64,000 bases of DNA from Saccharothrix violaceirubra (lineage in GTDB: Bacteria > Actinomycetota > Actinomycetes > Mycobacteriales > Pseudonocardiaceae): contig NZ_JACHJS010000001.1 of assembly GCF_014203755.1 (NCBI RefSeq), positions 4,526,001 through 4,590,000 of the forward strand. Reading direction: 5' to 3'. The stretch's first letter is position 1. Each line of letters starts with the position of its first letter. Below are positions 34,460 to 42,572 of the stretch, one piece after another. Made by a program: the position numbers and the translations under genes. Under the pieces are notes generated by a model, which saw only the letters and a list, made by a program, of their open reading frames with translations, did no database searches and was not told the origin of the DNA.

Positions 34460-35508
34460 CGCGACACTCCCGGAGTCGTGCCCGACGGCCGCTGTTCCGA
34501 GTGCTGTGTGGACTCGCGCGGCGGCGTGGGCGAAGAGGTGGTGTGCGCGGGGGTGGCTGGTTTCCTCCCGCACCCCTGAACTCCGGAAAATCGGCCCTGC
34601 GGGGACACGCGGTCGCCGACTTTCTTCGCCGTGCGCGCCGCCAGATCAGTGACGCTGCGTGACAGCGAAGCGTCGGCGATCGAGTGCTGGGCGGCGGCGG
34701 TGATGGTCACCGCGTCGGCCACCTGGTTCGCCACGTCGCCCTCGTGGGGACCGGTGTGCGGGGTGTCGGTGGTGTCGTCGAGCAGGTAGGCGACCAGGCG
34801 GCGCTCGGCGCGTTGGCGTGCCTTCTTCGCCGCTTGGTAGGAGAGGTTGCGTTCGGCTGCGGCGTCGGCCAGCGGGACGCCTTCCAGCCGGGTGGAGCCG
34901 ATGAGTTCGGCCTCGGCGGCGGTGATCGCGTGCTCGGCGACAGCGCGGGCGAGGACGAAGTCCGGGTGGCCCCACGGGGGCGGCGGCATCGTCGAGCGGA
35001 ACCCGTGTCCCGAGGGCACCGGCGCGTCCAGCGCCTCGCGCACGGCGGTGTGGCCGGCGCGGTAGGCGGCCCACCGCAGACGCAACATGACGCGCGGGCG
35101 GCGCAGGTCGATCTCGCCGAGCTCGGCGACGAAACCGGCGAGCACCGCGGCGTGGATGTCGCTCGGGTCACCGGCGAACTTCGCCGACAAGGTGGCGGCG
35201 ATGGAGGTCAGTGCGGGCAACGCGACCCCGACCGCGCCGACAGTCCAGGTGCCGCCCTCGGTGCGGGCGAGCAGGACCAGGTGTGCCCACGCCGCGTCCC
35301 GCAGCGTCTGGGGGCAGCGGCGGCGCAGCAGCAGGTCGCGCAGCTCGTTCAACGGCACCCGCCGTGCCGGGAGACCGGGGAACAACCGGCCGTCCACCGA
35401 CACCGGATGCGGTCCGGCGACCAGCCACTCGAACGCCGAGCGCGCCGCGTCCAGGGGCATGGAGTCGCGCTCGAAACCGGAGCGCGGAATAGCCTCGCGT
35501 GAACTCAT
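34450..35508 (-). CDS. First gene of the transfer operon; sigma-region-4-like helix-turn-helix protein
   Basis: ATG at 35508 gives 352 residues. The segment ITAAEAELIGSTRLEGVPLADAAAERNLSYQAAKKARQRAERRLVAYL (about 195-245) has the spacing of sigma-70 region 4 / LuxR-type helix-turn-helix domains. The preceding region (TLRDAAWAHLVLLART...TIAATLSAKFAGDPSDIHAAVLAGFVAEL) is helical and does not show a clear sigma region 2. The C-terminus is Ser/Thr-rich and disordered. As the promoter-proximal gene of the minus-strand transfer operon it is a plausible activator or sigma-like switch for transfer. Confidence 0.65.
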   Translation of the reverse strand: MSSREAIPRSGFERDSMPLDAARSAFEWLVAGPHPVSVDGRLFPGLPARRVPLNELRDLLLRRRCPQTLRDAAWAHLVLLARTEGGTWTVGAVGVALPALTSIAATLSAKFAGDPSDIHAAVLAGFVAELGEIDLRRPRVMLRLRWAAYRAGHTAVREALDAPVPSGHGFRSTMPPPPWGHPDFVLARAVAEHAITAAEAELIGSTRLEGVPLADAAAERNLSYQAAKKARQRAERRLVAYLLDDTTDTPHTGPHEGDVANQVADAVTITAAAQHSIADASLSRSVTDLAARTAKKVGDRVSPQGRFSGVQGCGRKPATPAHTTSSPTPPRESTQHSEQRPSGTTPGVSRCA

Positions 35509-35581
35509 GGAATGGCTCCCGAAAGCAAGTCGGAATCAACGACTTGCCCAGGACGCCACGGCGGGTAGTACCAACCGATAA

Positions 35582-35606
35582 CCAAACTGGTACCGAACTA
35601 GTACCG
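35582..35606 (+). repeat. Left arm of a perfect 25-bp inverted repeat
   Basis: The arm contains ACTGGTACCGAACTAGTACC. Its exact reverse complement lies at 35748-35772, with 141 bases between the arms. Each arm carries two TACC-type half-sites. Confidence 0.85.
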
Positions 35607-35747
35607 CAGAGGTACCGACGATCACCACGCCCGCTCCACAGGCGTCACAAGATCGACTCTGACCCTCGTTGTGGATCACAGAACATGCGCAGTCAAGATC
35701 GAATCGACTTGCTCGGTAATACCCATCTAGCTGGCAATATGGGCTTC

Positions 35748-35772
35748 CGGTACTAGTTCGGTACCAGTTTGG
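35748..35772 (-). repeat. Right arm of the perfect 25-bp inverted repeat
   Basis: The arm contains GGTACTAGTTCGGTACCAGT and is the exact reverse complement of 35582-35606. Identity ends sharply at both outer and inner edges, so the 25 bp are a selected unit. Confidence 0.85.
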
Positions 35773-36047
35773 CAAGAGCCGTGAGCGAGCCGTCACGTGC
35801 TGCGATAGGTCGGAGTGCTCGCGATCTACGGCGGGCTCGGAAAAAGTGCTTGGTTCGCTTCTGCTGGACCCGCCGCCTCCCTCCGTGCAGGCACGCGCGC
35901 GCGAGCCTTTCCCGGCTATTCGCGGCCGTATAAAGCGGTTGAAAAAAGTGACTGGGGCGTGTCCCCAAAGGGGCTGTATTTCGGAGTTCAGGGGTGTCAT
36001 CAGCGCCTCGCACCGACAGGCGCACCCAGCCTGGCGAAGGGACACCC

Positions 36048-37184
36048 GTGACCCAGCCCGATAACTCCGCCCGCCGCTCGCACGGACGGCGCACGGACTC
36101 CACCCACCCGGCTCCGGCCCGCCCCGGCGGGCGCCGAGGCGGCGACCGCCGAGCCTGGCCGACCGCTCCCACCACCACCCGCGTCAGCCCCGGCAAGCCC
36201 GCGAAGACCACGGCCGGCACCGGCCGCTCGCGCTCACGCGGGTCGGCCTCGACCCCGACTCCGGCGACCGTCTGGACCGCCGGTTCCGCACCGATCGACC
36301 TCGACGCCACCTGGCCCGCGGCCCTCGTCGAGCGGATCGTCACCTCGTTCAGCAAGCCCGCCGAACGGGTCGTGCTGCTGGACTGGCCGACCCCCGAGCG
36401 CACCCGCCCGACGCTCGGCGTGGTCGGTGCCGACGGCGTCATCGACCACGCCCCCGGAACCGAGTCGGACCCCGAACTGGCCCACGCCATCGCCGCTGTC
36501 GAACGCCTCCACCGCGTCGCGCGCGTGGAGCGCGTCCCGGTCGATCCGACGTCGACCGGCCCAGCCTCCCGCCCGTTCTGGGCCGACCTCGTCGGCGGGG
36601 CGGGACCGGCTTCCGCGACCCTCCCCACGGCACCGGAGGTCGCTGTCGAGGTGCCCGTCCCGGACGCGGTGACCGAACGCGCGGACAGCGCCGACTTGAT
36701 CGTCACCAGCCTGCCGACGCACCGCTTCGGCGACCACGGTCACGGCAACACCGCCGACCTCATCGCGCTCTACGCGGCACGGCGGCTCCGGGTCGGCGGC
36801 ATCCTCGTCGTGTTCACGCACTGTGACTGGACGTCGGGCGAGCTGACCGACCCGACAGGCGCGGTAGTGACCGCAGGACAGAACGCCGACCTGCTCTACC
36901 TCCAGCACATCGTCGCCCTGCACACGCCCGTCCGCGACGGCCGTTTCCACCTCGCCGACGCCCACTTCGATGCTCACTCCGACGGCGTCGACGGTGAGCG
37001 CTACATCGACGACGGCGACGCGCGTGCGCGTCACCGCGCCTTGGTGCGCGGACTGCCCGCGCCGCATCGGCGCATCCACTCCGACGTCCTCGTCTTCGCC
37101 CAGCCGCACGACCACCAGCCGACGCCCCTGGCGTCGCCGAGTGCGTCCACGGACGCGGTCTCGCAGCGCGAAGACCTCCGATGA
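36048..37184 (+). CDS. Degenerate DNA methyltransferase-like protein
   Basis: GTG at 36048 follows GCGAAGGGA. The 378-residue protein has a disordered basic N-terminus (about 75 residues). A Rossmann-like domain follows in which the usual TSPPY catalytic motif reads VTSLPTHRFGDHGHG (about residue 218), followed by ALYAARRLRVGGILVVFTHCDW, equivalent to the strand after motif IV. A recognisable SAM-binding D-P-x-C-G-x-G motif is missing. It therefore looks like an inactivated relative of the next gene, possibly a regulatory or specificity partner. The two genes overlap by four bases (ATGA). Confidence 0.65.
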   Translation: MTQPDNSARRSHGRRTDSTHPAPARPGGRRGGDRRAWPTAPTTTRVSPGKPAKTTAGTGRSRSRGSASTPTPATVWTAGSAPIDLDATWPAALVERIVTSFSKPAERVVLLDWPTPERTRPTLGVVGADGVIDHAPGTESDPELAHAIAAVERLHRVARVERVPVDPTSTGPASRPFWADLVGGAGPASATLPTAPEVAVEVPVPDAVTERADSADLIVTSLPTHRFGDHGHGNTADLIALYAARRLRVGGILVVFTHCDWTSGELTDPTGAVVTAGQNADLLYLQHIVALHTPVRDGRFHLADAHFDAHSDGVDGERYIDDGDARARHRALVRGLPAPHRRIHSDVLVFAQPHDHQPTPLASPSASTDAVSQREDLR

Positions 37185-38416
37185 ACACCGCGCCCGACTC
37201 CGCGCCGAACGACGACTTCGCCCACCCCGGACCGCTCCGCCAGGAAGGCACGCCCGTGACGCACGACGCCACCCACCAGCCCGCCGCCGAGTCCTCCGCT
37301 GCCTCATCCGAACTGACCGCCGCAGCGGTCGGCGACGAGCCGACCCAGCGCATCCCGCGCGCGCTCATCGCCGCGCTCGACACCCCGCCCACCGCTGTGG
37401 ACAACCCTGTGGACAGCGGTGAGCAGAACGGCAGTGCGGAGCCGCGCGCGGTGTCGGTGTGGACGACCGCGCAGTCCTCGCCGGCCGCCCAGCGCAAGAA
37501 CAAGTATACGCCCGAGTCGACCGCGCATCCGGCCAAGATGTTGCCCGAGGTCGTCCGCCACGCCGTCACCCATTACACGAAGCCGGGCGAGCTGGTGCTC
37601 GACCCGATGTGCGGCATCGGCACCACCCTCGTCGAAGCCGTCCGCCTCGGTCGCCGCGCCGTCGGGGTGGAGTACGAACCGCACTGGGTCGAGGTTGCGA
37701 ACGCGAATCTCGACGTCGCACGGGAGCAGGGCGTCGGCGGCGAGAAGGGGATCGACGCGCGGGTGTTCCACGGCGACGCCCGCCAGCTCGTGACGCTGCT
37801 GCCGCCGGAGTACGTCGGGCAGGCGGCGCTGGTGGTGACCTCCCCGCCCTACGGGCCCTCGACCCACGGGCAGGTGTCGGTCGCACCGGGCGCGGGGGTG
37901 CAGAAGTACCACCACCTCTACGGCAACACACTCGACCGCGGCAACCTCGCCAACATCGGCCACCACCGCCTGCTGGCCGGCTTCACCCGCATCCTCGCCG
38001 CGCTGCGCACCTTCCTGCGACCGGGTGGGCACATCGCCATCACCATCCGCCCCTGGCGCGAGCACGCCGAGCTGATCGACCTGCCCTCGCAGATCCTCGC
38101 CTGCGGACGCGCGGCCGGCCTGATCCCCGTCGAGCGCAACGTCGCGCTGCTCGCCCGTGCCGCCGAGACCGACCTCGTGGCCCGCGGCAGCTTCTTCCAA
38201 CGCGACTTCATCCGCAAGCAGCGGGAGGCCGGACTGCCGCTGCACCTGATCGCCCACGAGGACGTCCTCGTCTTCCGCACCACCCTGCACAAGTCCGCCG
38301 GAAGCACCGCGGCCGGTACTTCGGCGGAGGACGTGGTGGACCTCGCACAGTACCGCTCGCGGCGGTCCGCGACCGCCGCGAGCAGCAGTGCGGGTGAGCG
38401 AGGCCAGGCGGCATGA
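37181..38416 (+). CDS. SAM-dependent DNA amino-methyltransferase (N4/N6 type)
   Basis: The 411-residue protein has a disordered N-terminus of about 105 residues, then KYTPESTAHPAKMLPEVVRHAV. The SAM motif VLDPMCGIGTTLVEAVRLGRRAVGVE lies at about 139-164 and catalytic VVTSPPYGPS at 218-227 (TSPPY 220-224), with later FLRPGGHIAITIRPWR. The order motif I before motif IV places it in the gamma-like N4-cytosine/N6-adenine group. It is overlapped by the degenerate paralogue upstream and the C5 methyltransferase downstream. No restriction nuclease lies adjacent, so a solitary or self-marking role is likely. Confidence 0.88.
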   Translation: MNTAPDSAPNDDFAHPGPLRQEGTPVTHDATHQPAAESSAASSELTAAAVGDEPTQRIPRALIAALDTPPTAVDNPVDSGEQNGSAEPRAVSVWTTAQSSPAAQRKNKYTPESTAHPAKMLPEVVRHAVTHYTKPGELVLDPMCGIGTTLVEAVRLGRRAVGVEYEPHWVEVANANLDVAREQGVGGEKGIDARVFHGDARQLVTLLPPEYVGQAALVVTSPPYGPSTHGQVSVAPGAGVQKYHHLYGNTLDRGNLANIGHHRLLAGFTRILAALRTFLRPGGHIAITIRPWREHAELIDLPSQILACGRAAGLIPVERNVALLARAAETDLVARGSFFQRDFIRKQREAGLPLHLIAHEDVLVFRTTLHKSAGSTAAGTSAEDVVDLAQYRSRRSATAASSSAGERGQAA

Positions 38417-39882
38417 CACGCCGTTCACCGCGCTCACGCCGCGAGCGGGCGGCCCGTCCGCTCACTCTCGTCCCGGTCCCGACTGTGACGCCGGGGCCGG
38501 GACGGCGGGCCCGCCCTGTCACCGAGCCCGGTCCGGTCGTGGGCTCGTTGTGTACCGGCTACGGCGGCCTGGACCTCGGCGTGCTGGCCGCGCTCGGCGG
38601 TGGCCGGATCGCCTGGGTCTCCGACCCCGACCCGCACATCACTCAGATCCTCGACGCCCGGACACCGGGCATCCCGAACCTCGGTGACCTGCGGCACGTC
38701 GACTGGGCCGCGGTCGAACCGGTCGACGTGCTCGTCGCGGGGTTCCCCTGTCAGGACATCTCCGCCGCCGGGAAGCGGGCGGGCATCGAGAAGGGAGTCC
38801 GCAGTGGGCTGTGGGCCGACATCGTGGCGGGCCTTCGCGTACTACGACCCGCGCTCGTCGTGGTGGAGAACGTCGCCGCGCTTCGCTGGCGCAACGGAGG
38901 ACTCCACCGTGTACTCGGCGACCTGGCCGAAGCGGGGTATGACGCGCTCTGGCGTAGCGTCCGCGCCGCCGACGTCGGCGCCCCGCACCGCCGCGAGCGG
39001 GTGTTCCTGCTCGCCTGGCTGCGCGAGCCCCGCGCCGACCGACGAGGCGGAGATGCTGCCGACGCCGACCGCGCACGACGGCTCGTCGAATGGCATCAGC
39101 GCCGCCAGCAGGCAGGGCGGTCCGTCGCTGCCGGACCAACTGCGGCTGTTGCCGACGCCGACGGCCTCGGACGCGAAGAACTGCACGCACCGCGCGCAGA
39201 CCGGTGGCCTGTCGCTGCCGGATGCAGCGCGGTTGTTGCCGACCCCGCGGGCCTCGGACACCGGCACGGCGGGCCGCAAGGCGGGGGCGGGGTTCCGGCC
39301 ACCGCTGTCACAGCAGGTGCTCCCGCTGGTGGACCCCGAGGCATTCCTGCCGACGCCACGAGCGACGGACGGGACGAAGGGCTGCCCAGCGCAACGCGGC
39401 TCCAAGGGCGACCTGATGCTGCCCTCGGCGGTCATCCGCCTGCTCACCCCACCGGCGCACCACCGAACCGACGGCAACGAGACCGACGACATCTCGTAGC
39501 GGCCCCCGACCGCGACAACACGACGAGTCGGGCATCCGGCGTCGCGTCGGCACCGGTGAACTGGGGTGTCTACGAGGCGGCGATCCACCGTTGGGAAGCG
39601 GTGCTGGGCCGCTCGACACCGCACCCGACCCAGCCCGGCAATCACGGCCGCCCGGTCCTGGCGCCCGCCTTCGTCGAGCACCTCATGGGGCTGGCCGAAG
39701 GCTGGGTCACCGACCTTCCGCTGCCCCGCACCGCACAGCTCCGTGCGCTGGGCAACGGCGTGGTTCCCCAGCAAGCCGCCTACGCGGTGGCCCTGCTGCT
39801 GGACGACTTCGCCGAACTGCTCGACATCAGCACCGACACCGACGACCGGTCGCCGACCGGACAGGAGGTGACCGCAGCATGA
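38413..39882 (+). CDS. C5-cytosine DNA methyltransferase with a phase-shifted middle segment
   Basis: ATG at 38413 overlaps the previous stop. The N-terminal catalytic part is normal: GSLCTGYGGLDLGVLAAL, VAGFPCQDIS (Cys about 113), VVVENVAAL and HRRERVFLLAW. The C-terminal part is normal too (LGNGVVPQQAAYAVALLL, motif X-like). Between about 39030 and 39495 this phase gives Arg/Asp-rich sequence. The next phase gives the expected target-recognition pattern, with four LPTPxAxD units (MLPTPTAHD, LLPTPTASD, LLPTPRASD, FLPTPRATD) and better codon bias. Two compensating shifts (+1 near 39030, -1 near 39490) would explain this; as written the enzyme's recognition domain is scrambled. Confidence 0.85.
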   Translation: MTRRSPRSRRERAARPLTLVPVPTVTPGPGRRARPVTEPGPVVGSLCTGYGGLDLGVLAALGGGRIAWVSDPDPHITQILDARTPGIPNLGDLRHVDWAAVEPVDVLVAGFPCQDISAAGKRAGIEKGVRSGLWADIVAGLRVLRPALVVVENVAALRWRNGGLHRVLGDLAEAGYDALWRSVRAADVGAPHRRERVFLLAWLREPRADRRGGDAADADRARRLVEWHQRRQQAGRSVAAGPTAAVADADGLGREELHAPRADRWPVAAGCSAVVADPAGLGHRHGGPQGGGGVPATAVTAGAPAGGPRGIPADATSDGRDEGLPSATRLQGRPDAALGGHPPAHPTGAPPNRRQRDRRHLVAAPDRDNTTSRASGVASAPVNWGVYEAAIHRWEAVLGRSTPHPTQPGNHGRPVLAPAFVEHLMGLAEGWVTDLPLPRTAQLRALGNGVVPQQAAYAVALLLDDFAELLDISTDTDDRSPTGQEVTAA

Positions 39883-40832
39883 CCACGACAAGCCTGAAGG
39901 CCACCGACACCGGGCCCGCCTTGCGACTGCTGTCCCTGGGCGCTGGAGTGCAAAGCACGACCGTGCTGTTGCTGGCGTGCGAGGGCGAGATCGCGCGCTT
40001 CGACGTCGCCCTGTTCGCCGACACCGGCTGGGAGCCGCGCGTCGTCTACACGAACCTCGACCGCCTTGCCTCGCACGCCGAGCGCAAGGGCATCCCGGTG
40101 CGCCGGGTCTCGGCCGGGAACATCCGCGCCGACGCCCTTGACCCACGCCACCGCTTCGTCTCGATGCCGCTGCACACCCTCAACCCTGACGGGTCCCGAG
40201 GGCTCGCCCGTCGGCAGTGCACTTCGGAGTACAAGATCATTCCACTGAAGAAGGCGGCCCGCGAACTGCTGGGCTATCCGCATCCGCGGCGGGTGCCGCG
40301 AGGGGTGTTCGCCGAGCAGGCCATCGGCATCAGCATCGACGAGTTCCACCGGGCCAAGGACTCCGGGCTGCGGTTCCTGCGGAACTTCTTTCCGCTGCTA
40401 GAGCTGGGCTTCGACCGGGCCCGCTGCGTCGACTTCCTCGCCGAACGCGGCTTCGGGGAGACGGTCAAGAGCGCCTGCGTCGGGTGCCCGTTCCACGGCA
40501 ACGCGGGCTGGCGCTGGGTACGGGACAACGACCCGCAGGGCTGGGCGGAGGCGGTCGAGTTCGACCGCGCCATCCGCCACGGCTACCCGCACGCCACCAC
40601 CCATGGGCAAGAGCTGCGCGGCCAGTACTTCCTGCACCGCTCCTGCCTCCCGCTGGATGAAGTCGACCTCGACGCGCCCACCAAGTCCAGGAGTAAGAAG
40701 CACTTGCGACTGATCACCTCCGACTCGGCCGACGTGGCAGCGGACAGCGTGGAGGAGGACGGTGATCCAGATGGGTGCTCTCCCTGGTCATGTCGCTCTG
40801 GCACCCCGACCACCTCGGAGCGTGCAGCGTGA
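39879..40832 (+). CDS. PP-loop / PAPS-reductase-like adenine nucleotide alpha hydrolase
   Basis: ATG at 39879 overlaps the methyltransferase stop. The 317-residue protein has the PP-loop LLSLGAGVQSTTVLLLA (about 15-31), FADTGWEPRVVYTNLDRL, RRQCTSEYKIIPLKKA, and a later SACVGCPFHGNAGWRWV with a Cys pair that could bind an iron-sulphur cluster or metal. Members occur next to DNA methyltransferases in actinophages and mobile elements and activate substrates by adenylation, possibly in base or backbone modification. It forms a four-gene overlapping unit with the three methyltransferase-like genes upstream. Confidence 0.8.
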   Translation: MTTTSLKATDTGPALRLLSLGAGVQSTTVLLLACEGEIARFDVALFADTGWEPRVVYTNLDRLASHAERKGIPVRRVSAGNIRADALDPRHRFVSMPLHTLNPDGSRGLARRQCTSEYKIIPLKKAARELLGYPHPRRVPRGVFAEQAIGISIDEFHRAKDSGLRFLRNFFPLLELGFDRARCVDFLAERGFGETVKSACVGCPFHGNAGWRWVRDNDPQGWAEAVEFDRAIRHGYPHATTHGQELRGQYFLHRSCLPLDEVDLDAPTKSRSKKHLRLITSDSADVAADSVEEDGDPDGCSPWSCRSGTPTTSERAA

Positions 40833-41250
40833 CGACGAGCCACCCGATGTCCCACTCCCCGAAGCGACACACGACAACGTCGGATCTGGACCGCCTGCTT
40901 ACTGACCTGCCGAAAGTGTGGTCGAGCTTCCTACGCGACTGGGACCGCATCCTTCGATCGCGCAACCACCCGATGACGACCAGGTACAACTACATCCTCG
41001 CTGTATCCCAGTTGGCCCGCTACCTGGCGGCAAGGTCTGTGGACGGCGATACCTGGGCTGCAGCACAAGACCCCACCGCAGTGGAGAAGCAGCACATCGA
41101 GCTGTTCCAAGCCTGGATGATCGACAGTCGATCAGCCGCCACGGCGTTGAACAAGCACAAGGCCCTGCAGCAGTTCCTCAAGTGGCTCCAACTGGACGAG
41201 GAGGAGATCGAGCGCTCACCGATGGATCGGGTAAAGCAGCCCCGGACAGA
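40829..41250 (+). pseudogene. Tyrosine recombinase, N-terminal half only (cut by IS3)
   Basis: GTG at 40829 overlaps the PP-loop stop. About 140 residues follow, with WSSFLRDWDRILRSRNHPMTTRYNYILAVSQLARYLAAR and ALNKHKALQQFLKWL, the core-binding (SAM-like) domain of XerC/D-type integrases. The frame is broken at the left end of the IS3 element at 41251, before the catalytic domain (R-HxxR-Y). The catalytic half is not found at the other side of the insertion. The element has probably lost this recombinase. Confidence 0.75.
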
Positions 41251-41280
41251 TGAGCTTCCCCCGGTAACCCAAGGTGGTTG

Positions 41281-42198
41281 TTACCTGGATCGGGTCGGTG
41301 ATGCCGGGATGGTAGTCGGTTCGGCCTGGGTGGCGTGCCAAGCGGCTTCGTACTCGTCGGGACTGAGCCAGCCGAGGTCCTTCTGGATGCGTTCGGTGTT
41401 GTAGAACCCGTCGATATAGCGGAACAGCTCGTTCTCGGCCTCGTCGCGGGTGCGCCAGGAGCGGCGGTAGACCAGCTCGATCTTGAGCGTGGAGAAGAAA
41501 TTCTCCATCAGGGCGTTGTCGTAGGAGTCGCCGACCGACCCCATCGAGGGCAGGATTCCGTTGTCCGCCAACCGTTCCGCGAAACGGAAGGCCGTGTAGG
41601 TCGACCCGCGGTCGCCGTGGTGGATCAGCTGTCCGTCGCGCACGTCGCGGGACCAGATCGCGTACTCCAGGGCGCCGAGCACGAGGTCGGTGTCGCAGCG
41701 GTCGCTGGTCTTCCAGCCCACGATCCGGTTGGAGAACGCGTCACGGACGGCCGCGAGCCAGAAGACGCCCTCTCCGGTGCGGATCCGGGTGGCATCGGCC
41801 ACCCACAACCGGTCCGGCGCGGGCGCGGTGAAGTCCCGGTTCACCCGATCGGGCGCCGGTGCCGCTCGTGGATCCTGCCTCGTCGACGGGGCGCGCCACT
41901 GTTTGCGCAGGAAGGCGCCCTGCAGGCCGGCCTGGCGCATCAGCCGCTCGACCCGCTTGCGCGACACGCGGATGCACCGACGACGCAGCACCCGGTGAAC
42001 CCGCGGACTGCCGTAGGTCCCGCCCGAGGCGGTGTGGATGTCGACGATCTCGGCGGTGATCGCCTCGTCCTCGTGTTCGCGGCGGGACGGGTTGACCTGC
42101 CGGGCCACCCAGCCGTGGTAGGTGGAGGAAGCGACACCGAGGACCCGGAGGACGAACTCGACCCCGAAGCGGCCGCGAAGCTGCTCGACGAGCTTCAC
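41281..42198 (-). CDS. IS3-family transposase OrfB (DDE integrase)
   Basis: The 305-residue protein starts at ATG 42198, which overlaps the OrfA stop (ATGA). It contains the HTH_21-like region (YGSPRVHRVLRRRCIRVSRKRVERLM) and an rve integrase core with D in WVADATRIRTG, D in HHGDRGSTYTAF and E in NALMENFFSTLK, the three catalytic residues. The C-terminal NTERIQKDLGWLSPDEYEAAW is standard for this family. All motifs look intact, so the copy may be active when made as an OrfAB fusion or by coupling. Confidence 0.92.
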   Translation of the reverse strand: MKLVEQLRGRFGVEFVLRVLGVASSTYHGWVARQVNPSRREHEDEAITAEIVDIHTASGGTYGSPRVHRVLRRRCIRVSRKRVERLMRQAGLQGAFLRKQWRAPSTRQDPRAAPAPDRVNRDFTAPAPDRLWVADATRIRTGEGVFWLAAVRDAFSNRIVGWKTSDRCDTDLVLGALEYAIWSRDVRDGQLIHHGDRGSTYTAFRFAERLADNGILPSMGSVGDSYDNALMENFFSTLKIELVYRRSWRTRDEAENELFRYIDGFYNTERIQKDLGWLSPDEYEAAWHATQAEPTTIPASPTRSR

Positions 42199-42506
42199 GA
42201 CCGTCGCCGGGTCGGGTCGAGTTCGGCCGCGAAAAACGCGGACGCGGTCTTCAGGATCTCGTTGGCGCGCTTGAGTTCCGCGTTCTCCTTTCGCAGCCGG
42301 CGCAGCTCCTCGGACTCGGTGGTCGTGGGCCGGTCGCCACGTTCGCCGTGGTCGGCCTCGTCCTGCCGGATCCAGTTCCGCAACGCCTCCGGGTGCACGC
42401 CCAGCTGCTCGGCCAGACGCCGGATCACCGGCTTGGGATCCGACTCCCGGTACAACCGGACAGCACGAGCCCTCAACTCGTCGGGGTACTTCTTCGGTGG
42501 TGCCAC
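42195..42506 (-). CDS. IS3-family transposase OrfA (helix-turn-helix)
   Basis: The 103-residue protein begins MAPPKKYPDELRARAVRLYRES and has the helix-turn-helix VIRRLAEQLGVHPEALRNWIRQDE, then a leucine-zipper-like coil (EELRRLRKENAELKRANEILKTASAFFAAELDP). OrfA binds the IS ends. It overlaps OrfB by four bases, the usual set-up for -1 frameshift fusion or coupled translation. Confidence 0.92.
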   Translation of the reverse strand: MAPPKKYPDELRARAVRLYRESDPKPVIRRLAEQLGVHPEALRNWIRQDEADHGERGDRPTTTESEELRRLRKENAELKRANEILKTASAFFAAELDPTRRRS

Positions 42507-42572
42507 GGACGACTCCCTTCAGGCCCTATCGGACCATGTCTGGAAAGACTCCGGGCTACCGGGGGAAGCTCA

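Larger units (their letters stand above)
35509..36047. promoter_or_regulatory. Divergent control region between the transfer and DNA-modification operons
   Basis: This is an AT-richer 540-base region containing a perfect 25-bp inverted repeat (35582-35606 and 35748-35772) and further GGTACC/AGTACC half-sites at about 35565, 35613 and 35760. Near 35935-35980 lie GTTGAAAAAAGTGACTG and a CCCC-AAA-GGGG hairpin before the 36048 start. No gene is seen. The arrangement fits shared operators for both operons; an origin of transfer is also possible because oriT regions often sit beside transfer operons and contain inverted repeats. Confidence 0.65.
41251..42572 (-). mobile_element. IS3-family insertion sequence, 1322 bp, complete
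   Basis: The ends are near-perfect inverted repeats: TGAGCTTCCCCCGGTAACCC at 41251 and its partner GGGCTACCGGGGGAAGCTCA ending at 42572 (19 of 20 match). Two overlapping transposase frames fill it on the minus strand. The flanking trinucleotides (AGA left, CTT right) do not form a target duplication, and the two sides belong to different genes. The element therefore marks a rearrangement junction. Confidence 0.88.
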
